From positions 1-11,236 of the forward strand of contig DAHUXF010000053.1 in NCBI GenBank assembly GCA_027307295.1: 11,236 bases of DNA, written 5' to 3'. Positions 7,301-11,236 of this stretch are shown here, piece after piece; the stretch's first letter is position 1; each line of letters starts with the position of its first letter. The stretch is from Acidobacteriaceae bacterium (lineage in GTDB: Bacteria > Acidobacteriota > Terriglobia > Terriglobales > Acidobacteriaceae). The notes beneath the pieces are model-generated. The model was not told the DNA's origin, ran no database searches, and saw nothing but the letters and a program-made list of their open reading frames with translations. Both the position numbers and the translations under genes were made by a program.

Positions 7301-8364
7301 TTGGTGCCTATCCAGAGGCCACCCGCCTGGTCATCAAAAATCGTTCGCGGCGATCCCTGTATTCCCAGTTCACTGCCCAGGTTGGTCAGGCTGCCTTCTT
7401 TAAAGCGATTGATGCCGCCGGTTTCGGTCCCAACCCACAAACTTCCTTCGTGGTCCTGGACAATTGATTCCACATATTCACCGCTCAAGCCATTGGCGGA
7501 GGAGTAACACTCCAGGCGCGTTGAAACCACGCGGCAAAGCCCGCCGCCTTCTGTTCCAATCCAAATGGTGTCCTGCTTGTCCTGGTAAATGGTGTGCACC
7601 GGTGCATTGGGAGGGAGGCCCCGTTCTGTACCATAGTGTGTAAGCTTTTTTCCATCCACTACGTCCAAGCCCTGGTTCTCGGTTCCAATCCATAACCGGC
7701 CCTGGCGGTCCTGGAACAGAGATCGGATGACGTTTCTCCTGGCAACAACCAAGTCAGCAAGCGCAGCAGTGATTCGTCCCTGATCAAATCCATCCAGCCC
7801 GGTATGGGTCGCCACCAGAAGACGTCCATCCGCGCCCTCCGCCAGCGCCTCAATCGTATTGTCTGAGAGACCATCTTTGCGTGTAAAACTCAGGAACGAG
7901 TCGCCCACCATTTTGTTCAGTCCATCATTGGTGCCGATCCAGAGATTGCCGCTGTGGTCCCGCAGAATGGCGGTAATGGTGTTATTGGAGAGTCCATTCT
8001 GTACAGTGTAGGTTTTGAATTGTCCGTCCTTGAAGCGGGTTAACCCTCCGCCAAAAGTCCCCACCCAAAGCACGCCATCTTGGTCCTGATAAAGCTTGCG
8101 GATATCATTGTGAAGAATCGCTTCAGTATTGCCTTTATTGAAGACCTTGAATTCCATGCCGTTGAAGCGCACCAGGCCTTCCTGTGTTCCAATCCACAGG
8201 TATCCATCGCGAGTCTGCACCAGGGCCTGAATGCTGTTCTGCGGCAAACCATCCTCAGAACGCCATACTGTATGCACATATTGTGAAATGGACTTATGTG
8301 GATCGAGACACCACAACGTACCGGCTAGCAGTAACCATATGGGTATAAGGAAGCGTTTCAACAT
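4348..8364 (-). CDS. Two-component-propeller hybrid sensor histidine kinase with two receiver domains
   Basis: A 1338-residue membrane sensor. Numbering here counts from an upstream TTG at 8385; subtract 7 for the chosen start. A basic N-terminus and hydrophobic stretch (9-26) form a signal anchor. Thirteen Reg_prop repeats with the core LWIGT/IWIGT lie at about 63, 106, 148, 189, 231, 274, 316, 357, 398, 440, 482, 527 and 569, and a degenerate fourteenth near 627. They imply two seven-bladed periplasmic propellers that probably bind a ligand. A Y_Y_Y domain (about 690-750) and one membrane helix (759-778) follow. HisKA has H824 in NMSHEIRTP. The HATPase has N941, DTGVGIP (973-979) and GGTGLGLA (1002-1009). 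REC1 has D1116 and K1168; REC2 has D1211, D1254 and K1308. There is no HPt or DNA-binding output, so a phosphorelay partner must lie elsewhere. ATG 8362-8364 is preferred because AAGAGG precedes it, although the spacer is only 2 bases; TTG 8385 and TTG 8361 remain possible. Confidence 0.93.
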   Translation of the reverse strand: MLKRFLIPIWLLLAGTLWCLDPHKSISQYVHTVWRSEDGLPQNSIQALVQTRDGYLWIGTQEGLVRFNGMEFKVFNKGNTEAILHNDIRKLYQDQDGVLWVGTFGGGLTRFKDGQFKTYTVQNGLSNNTITAILRDHSGNLWIGTNDGLNKMVGDSFLSFTRKDGLSDNTIEALAEGADGRLLVATHTGLDGFDQGRITAALADLVVARRNVIRSLFQDRQGRLWIGTENQGLDVVDGKKLTHYGTERGLPPNAPVHTIYQDKQDTIWIGTEGGGLCRVVSTRLECYSSANGLSGEYVESIVQDHEGSLWVGTETGGINRFKEGSLTNLGSELGIQGSPRTIFDDQAGGLWIGTNTGMWHYNNGKVISYRTNKGPANNYVYSTFQDHEGNLWVGTDEGGLNKFTGHSVKTYKKADGLADDFVQAVFEDHSGDIWIGTRNGGLNRLHHGKFTTYTTKEGLGSNRVWAILEDYQNNLWVGTDAGLGLLRDGSFINFDLRDTSVPGSGMGAVFVIYEDADHVLWIGTYGGGLKRFKDGKFNTIGIRQGLFDDTIWSILEDNSGNFWMSSNLGIWRVKKSEVIDVAEGRLARVQTRAYGAADGMASAECNGGSQYSGWKTKDGRLLFACLKSVVVVNPNDLPTNTVPPPVIIERVKINQQDKVAPNASLPTGAGELEIQYAALSYYAPEKVTFKCMLEGYEQSWNTPATRGFMRYTNLPPGHYTFRVTAANNDGYWSDKEATFSFYLKPLFYQTTWFYSLCVLLVTLFTIGGYLLRTRGVRKRERELVVLVGRRTQELQAAKELAEAATRAKSEFLANMSHEIRTPLNGVNGMLELISQSELTSDQNQLVTMAQNSANTLMVVINDILDFSKIEAGKLAFDACEFELQETVAEAVRTMALRAHQKNLELAYQVDSSIPSFLVGDADRIKQVLINLLGNAIKFTEAGEVILRVKVECQEGDELQLQFSVADTGVGIPVEKQQVIFEAFSQADASTTRRFGGTGLGLAISSRIVALMGGRLWVESKENAGSTFCFTARLRVAPRSRLQQETGVKPDLKGLSALVVDDNLHSRTILEEMLKSWGVTADGVSSAPEALWQMGQASAKGVPYLMMLVDCHMPGMDGFQLIRELETVTAPRPAIVMLLTSNDYSTSTRLSRELGVTAHVIKPVKPSELLAAMRRALFPGSSEMSSHIAEDGPPLARLRILLAEDNLVNQRLALRLLEKMGHDVEVAHTGTEVLAALQRGTFDLVLMDVQMPEMDGFVATQEIRRREQRTGKHLPIIAMTAHAMKGDRENCLEAGMDGYLAKPIHREDLARIVEEAMRSAHQISTIQSSVDAFNAKVAE

Positions 8365-8521
8365 TACCTCTTGCTTCTTTATCAAATTGATTCAGAACCC
8401 GCTCGCCAGAATTGTCTTCAGAAGCAAAATGCCGCACATCCCAGCGAATTTAGTCCTCCTAAGCTTGCCTAATCACTGGCCCAAAAACAACCAATTCCAT
8501 GAAAAATTCCAAGGATCATAA

Positions 8522-8527
8522 ATTATA
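8522..8527 (-). promoter_or_regulatory. Candidate -10 element (TATAAT) for the hybrid kinase
   Basis: Reading the minus strand, 8527-8522 is a perfect TATAAT inside a 70-bp AT-rich tract. No good -35 hexamer sits 16-18 bases upstream, but the upstream A/T run could act as an UP-like element. Transcription would start near 8515 and leave a leader of about 150 bases before the kinase ATG. In AT-rich DNA this hexamer can occur by chance. Confidence 0.35.
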
Positions 8528-8642
8528 AGAACTTACTTAAAATAATATCTATTATTATCAATAACTTACATTCAATAGTTTACCGAGGTCACATTCTTGT
8601 CCAAGGCAGCATGATAGATAACACCGCTGGCATCTCGGAAAC

Positions 8643-8700
8643 ATTCCATATCCAGGCCTGCCAAAAAGGCCGTACCCTCTTTGTTGATCGGATATGGGAT
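8643..8700. repeat. Long inverted repeat enclosing a second hairpin
   Basis: ATTCCATATCC (8643-8653) can pair with GGATATGGGAT (8690-8700) over 11 bp with a single G-T wobble in the + strand RNA. Inside lies GGCC (8655-8658) with GGCC (8668-8671) around a 9-base loop. Nested stems of this kind are typical of structured RNA or a protein-binding cruciform. There is no T-tract next to it on either strand, so it is not a terminator. The function is unknown. Confidence 0.45.
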
Positions 8701-9039
8701 AACTTATCGAAACCATTGCAAATGCTTAAAAGATCGTTTTCCACTTGGCTGTGTCATGGACCTAGATGCTGCATCCATCGTGGGAAAATCCTTCGTTTTT
8801 TTAAACGTTTCGGGGTGGACACACCGATGATAGCCAGCCTGGGGTAGCGGGAGACTAGCGGCGTGTGCAAGCTGGCTGACAAATTCGTGAAAAAAGCAGA
8901 ATTCTTTAAATTGGCATGAAACGATTGGACCAGAACTCCCACTATACCAATAGGGAACATTGCTTAAAGAAGACACAGGGCTCCCTGCCCTAGCTCCTTT
9001 CACTTGCTCTGTGAACTTCTGTTTTTCTTTCCTTGGTGG

Positions 9040-9078
9040 AGTCTTCGCGATTGAAGTTTTGGTCGCGAAGACTTTTTT
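9040..9078 (+). terminator. Rho-independent terminator, + strand
   Basis: AGTCTTCGCGA (9040-9050) and TCGCGAAGACT (9063-9073) form a perfect 11-bp stem around a 12-base loop, followed by a T run ending at 9078. The T-tract is on the + strand only. On the minus strand the hairpin is followed by CCACCAAGG, so it is not a typical terminator for the acyl-CoA dehydrogenase gene that ends 28 bases away, though it could protect that mRNA's 3' end. No + strand gene is visible upstream for more than 4 kb. It would stop any + transcript from running antisense into the dehydrogenase gene. Confidence 0.85.
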
Positions 9079-9105
9079 ATTGGAGGCGCTTTTATACGAG
9101 GGCTT

Positions 9106-10818
9106 TTATGCGCCCAAGTCATGCGCTGCCCGTTCCAGCATGCCGTGAAGGTTGACCTGCGGAGGAAGTGTGCCGAAGGCCCTTCCGTACTTATTTTCCA
9201 ATCTGCTTACGATAAATGCGTCGGCGATCTCGGGCGCGCCGTGCCGCACCAGCAACCCAGCTTGCAGGGCCAAAGCCAGTTGCTCAGTCAACCGGCGGGC
9301 CTGCCCTTCTCCGGCCTCTCCATGATTCAATGAAAGCTTTAAGCTACCGCGCACATCTGACTCTACTTGCGAGATATAACTGCCAAGCCGGCTGTCATAG
9401 TTTGCTCCCAGTCGTAGTTCATGCATCAGTGCTTCTAAGCTGGCCGGCTCTTTGGCCATGGCGCGCAATACGTCCAGGCAGATGACATTGCCGGAGCCTT
9501 CCCATATTGAATTCAGCGGCGCTTCACGATAAAGCCGGGGCATGATTGATTCTTCCACGTATCCATTTCCGCCAAGACATTCCAGGGCTTCGCCTACATG
9601 CATCGGCGCCCGTTTGCACAACCAGTATTTGGAGATCGCCGTGGCGATCCGGCAGAAGGCCCGTTCGTGCTCGTCCGATTCCCGCGCATCGAACGCTCTG
9701 GCCAGCCGCACCATCATTTGGGTGGCAGCTTCGGATTCAATTGTCAGATCCGCGAGGACGTTGCTCATCAGCGGCTGGTCCATTAACAACTTTCCAAAAG
9801 CTTTGCGATGGGCTGCATAATGCAAGGCTTGCACCAGCCCCTGGCGCATGAGCGCCGCCCCGGCAATGGCGCAATCCAGACGAGTGTGGTTCACCATCTC
9901 AATGATAGTGCTCACGCCCCTGCCTTCTTCGCCCACCATGTGCGCCCAGGCTCCCGCAAATTCAACTTCACTCGATGCATTGGAGCGGTTGCCCATCTTG
10001 TCCTTGAGCCGTTGTATATAGAATTGGTTGCGTTCACCCGTGGGAGTCCAGCGGGGAAGGAAAAAACAGGTAAGCCCTTTGGACGTTTGCGCCAGGATGA
10101 GAAACGCATCACACATGGGCGCGGAGCAAAACCATTTGTGGCCGGTAATCAGATATTCGCGCGAACTGCCAATGCGCTCGGCCTGTGTTGTGTTGGCGCG
10201 AACGTCAGAGCCGCCCTGCTTTTCTGTCATGCCCATACCCAACAGTACGCCGGTTTTTTCCGTAGCCGGGAGAAACCGGGCATCATACATATCGGAAAAG
10301 ATCATGGGCTCCCACTGTCGCGCCAGGTCTGTTTCCCTGCGCAGCGCTGGAACACAGGCAAATGTCATGGAGATGGGACAGGTATGGCCGGCTTCATTTT
10401 GTGCCGTAATCATCATCAGCGCTGCCCGTGCCATGTGAGCGCCTGCACGCTTCTCAATCCAGGGGAGGTTGTGAATCCGGTTCTCTACCGATGTCCTGAT
10501 CACACGATGATAGGAAGGATGAAATAAAACCTCATCGCGACGATTGCCATAGCGGTCATGGGTATGGAGTACAGGCTGGTTCTCATTAGCCTCAAAACCC
10601 CATCGCTGTGCCTCCTCCGTCCCCAGCAACCGGCCAAGTTCGCTGATTTGCTCGCGTGCCCAGGCAGCATCGCGTTCCACGGCATTGACCAGAGTGCGGT
10701 CCGTCAGGAAGAGGTTATACCCTGCTAGAGCGGTTACCTGGTTGTTCCCGGTCACATCTGCCCGTCGGGGCGTATCCATGGCTTGCCGCTCATCGATTTG
10801 TTTTGTTGACGCCGTCAT
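9106..10818 (-). CDS. aidB: AidB-family acyl-CoA dehydrogenase
   Basis: A 570-residue FAD flavoprotein of the AidB branch of the acyl-CoA dehydrogenase superfamily, closely following E. coli AidB along its length. Matching blocks are EVLFHPSYH (96-104), NRIHNLPW (113-120), GHTCPISMTFA (144-154), LLGMGMTEKQGGSDVRANTTQAER (192-215), GHKWFCSAPMCDAFL (226-240), LKDKMGNRSNASSEVEF (271-287), ECLGGNGYVEES (412-423) and RLYREAPLNSIWEGSGNVICLDVLR (428-452). E440 in IWEGSGN is the likely active-site residue. The C-terminal portion (about 455-570) is the helical extension seen in AidB. E. coli AidB belongs to the adaptive response to alkylation and binds DNA, although its true substrate is unsettled; other members may oxidise branched acyl-CoAs. 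ATG 10816-10818 has a weak GAGA upstream, and residue 14 is a possible later start. Sequence before residue 30 is poorly conserved. Other ACADs nearby are absent, so no beta-oxidation operon is implied. Confidence 0.92.
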   Translation of the reverse strand: MTASTKQIDERQAMDTPRRADVTGNNQVTALAGYNLFLTDRTLVNAVERDAAWAREQISELGRLLGTEEAQRWGFEANENQPVLHTHDRYGNRRDEVLFHPSYHRVIRTSVENRIHNLPWIEKRAGAHMARAALMMITAQNEAGHTCPISMTFACVPALRRETDLARQWEPMIFSDMYDARFLPATEKTGVLLGMGMTEKQGGSDVRANTTQAERIGSSREYLITGHKWFCSAPMCDAFLILAQTSKGLTCFFLPRWTPTGERNQFYIQRLKDKMGNRSNASSEVEFAGAWAHMVGEEGRGVSTIIEMVNHTRLDCAIAGAALMRQGLVQALHYAAHRKAFGKLLMDQPLMSNVLADLTIESEAATQMMVRLARAFDARESDEHERAFCRIATAISKYWLCKRAPMHVGEALECLGGNGYVEESIMPRLYREAPLNSIWEGSGNVICLDVLRAMAKEPASLEALMHELRLGANYDSRLGSYISQVESDVRGSLKLSLNHGEAGEGQARRLTEQLALALQAGLLVRHGAPEIADAFIVSRLENKYGRAFGTLPPQVNLHGMLERAAHDLGA

Positions 10819-10970
10819 AACGTTCTCAATTATGCTCCAACGGCGGCCAGAGAAGGAGTATTTTTGTTTTGCTGGGTATTCTTCCCTAAAATGGTGTGCC
10901 CAAAAAGATAATTCTGTTCCCGACGCAATCCATTTGAGTCCGGATTTATCTTTTAACTTTTATCTTTGTA
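10819..10970 (-). promoter_or_regulatory. Leader between the C-terminal fragment and the aidB-like gene, with AAAGATAA repeats
   Basis: On the minus strand AAAGATAA occurs three times close together (10978-10971, 10967-10960 and 10953-10946), the first overlapping the stop codon of the upstream gene. A fourth copy lies in the opposite orientation at 10904-10911. AAAAGATAA (10954-10946) and TTATCTTTT (10911-10903) can form a 9-bp AT stem with a T-rich end. This is a possible weak terminator for the right-edge gene, or a cluster of binding sites ahead of the aidB-like gene. No clear -35/-10 pair was found. Confidence 0.3.
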
Positions 10971-11236
10971 TTATCTTTCCAGAGTCCCATTTTCCGTGGT
11001 TACAGCTACCGACCGCGCGTTGTATTGCGATCCCTCAAACGTGGCAACCACCTTTACTTCCATGCCCACGCCCAGATTGTTGCGGTCAATTCTGGCCGGG
11101 GAGAAACGGATCTCATAATTCTTGTCATCGCTGGAGTTTAGTATGGCCAGAATGCCGCGATGAAGATCGAGATATGTAAGCCTGCCGGCAAAAGTAAAGA
11201 CTGATCCCGGCACGGCCAGAATATTGATTTCACGGG
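10971..11236 (-). CDS. Unrecognised protein, C-terminal fragment (5' end outside window)
   Basis: The minus-strand frame is open from the right edge to TAA at 10973-10971, giving the last 87 complete codons of a longer protein. An internal GTG at 11213 is a possible start but is unlikely to be the real one, because coding character continues upstream of it (REINILAVPGSV...). The sequence looks like a small beta-rich domain: VFTFAGRLTYLDLHRGILAI, then YEIRFSPARIDRNNLGVGMEVKVVATFEG, then an AVTTENGTLER tail. This alternation of strands resembles OB-fold or DUF5666-like segments that track secreted or metal-responsive proteins, but I cannot name the family. It shares a strand with the aidB-like gene 152 bp downstream, a gap that argues against tight coupling. 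No function is assigned. Confidence 0.65.
   Translation of the reverse strand, partial: REINILAVPGSVFTFAGRLTYLDLHRGILAILNSSDDKNYEIRFSPARIDRNNLGVGMEVKVVATFEGSQYNARSVAVTTENGTLER

Larger units (their letters stand above)
8365..9105. other. 740-bp region without a convincing gene
   Basis: Between the kinase start and the 3' end of the acyl-CoA dehydrogenase no open frame looks like a protein. The longest ones (up to 99 codons, on both strands) have no recognisable motif, lack a Shine-Dalgarno and show unbiased codon use. The stretch is more AT-rich than its neighbours, most strongly at 8515-8585. It holds the candidate kinase promoter, an 11-bp stem structure at 8643-8700, small hairpins at 8977-8991 and 8999-9015, and a strong + strand terminator at 9040-9078. 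It could be an extended leader plus a small-RNA gene, or a decayed gene; sequence alone does not decide. Confidence 0.6.

Noticed and set aside
8284..8340. Lipoprotein signal in the kinase N-terminus (cysteine in LAGTLWC)
   Set aside because: Tryptophan precedes the cysteine, which does not fit a lipobox; a signal anchor is the simpler reading.
8611..8847. 78-codon + strand open frame in the intergenic region
   Set aside because: No Shine-Dalgarno, no recognisable motif, and a composition rich in Cys/Trp/Arg typical of chance reading; it also spans the inverted repeat at 8643-8700.
8704..9003. 99-codon minus-strand open frame, continuing past its stop in the same frame to about 8580
   Set aside because: It looks at first like a broken gene, because the frame reads plausibly after the stop, but nothing matches a known family and the start lacks an SD. 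Kept only as an alternative under the hairpin finding.
9040..9078. Hairpin as the transcription terminator of the aidB-like gene
   Set aside because: Read on the minus strand the stem is not followed by a T run; the T-tract is on the + strand.
8860..9080. tmRNA or 6S RNA
   Set aside because: No tRNA-like acceptor end with CCA-type pairing, no tag-peptide frame, and no 6S-like central bubble could be found.
9808..10527. 239-codon + strand open frame inside the aidB-like gene
   Set aside because: Antisense shadow of strongly conserved acyl-CoA dehydrogenase blocks; no motif or ribosome site of its own.

Overview
The window reads as ordinary bacterial chromosome with moderate GC and compact genes. 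Its gene content suggests an Acidobacteriota member: a SixA/Ppx/CHAD polyphosphate-type cluster, a BshB1-like bacillithiol deacetylase, a giant two-component-propeller hybrid kinase and an AidB-type acyl-CoA dehydrogenase. The taxon is an inference from gene content and general resemblance of the proteins, not from a marker gene. There are no mobile elements, CRISPR arrays, rRNA or tRNA genes that I can support.

Layout. (1) 1-2538: the 3' end of a sixA-like phosphohistidine phosphatase (+) runs tail to tail into, and overlaps by 49 bp, a Ppx/GppA exopolyphosphatase (-). The latter sits 4 bp downstream of a CHAD-domain gene (-). CHAD domains bind polyphosphate, so this is a polyphosphate/phosphate-handling locus. 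(2) 2539-4329: a divergent intergenic region holds a promoter and a textbook fluoride (crcB-motif) riboswitch directly ahead of crcB/fluC (+). It is followed by a DUF190 gene and, by a 4-nt GTGA overlap, a bshB1-like deacetylase. The three genes look like one fluoride-responsive transcript. The aptamer's pseudoknot strand can alternatively pair with the crcB Shine-Dalgarno, which suggests translational control. (3) 4348-8364 (-): one very large hybrid histidine kinase, with a signal anchor, about 14 propeller repeats, Y_Y_Y, a membrane helix, HisKA, HATPase and two receiver domains. It converges on bshB1 with only 18 bp between. (4) 8365-9105: 740 bp with no convincing gene and lower GC. It contains an AT-rich candidate promoter for the kinase, a long imperfect-hairpin structure, and a strong rho-independent terminator on the + strand that no visible + strand gene accounts for. 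(5) 9106-10818 (-): an AidB-family acyl-CoA dehydrogenase. (6) 10971-11236 (-): the C-terminal part of an unrecognised protein that enters from the right edge.

The most informative items are the fluoride riboswitch with its three-gene transcript, linking fluoride export to low-molecular-weight thiol synthesis, and the orphan + strand terminator, which may mark the 3' end of an undescribed small RNA.
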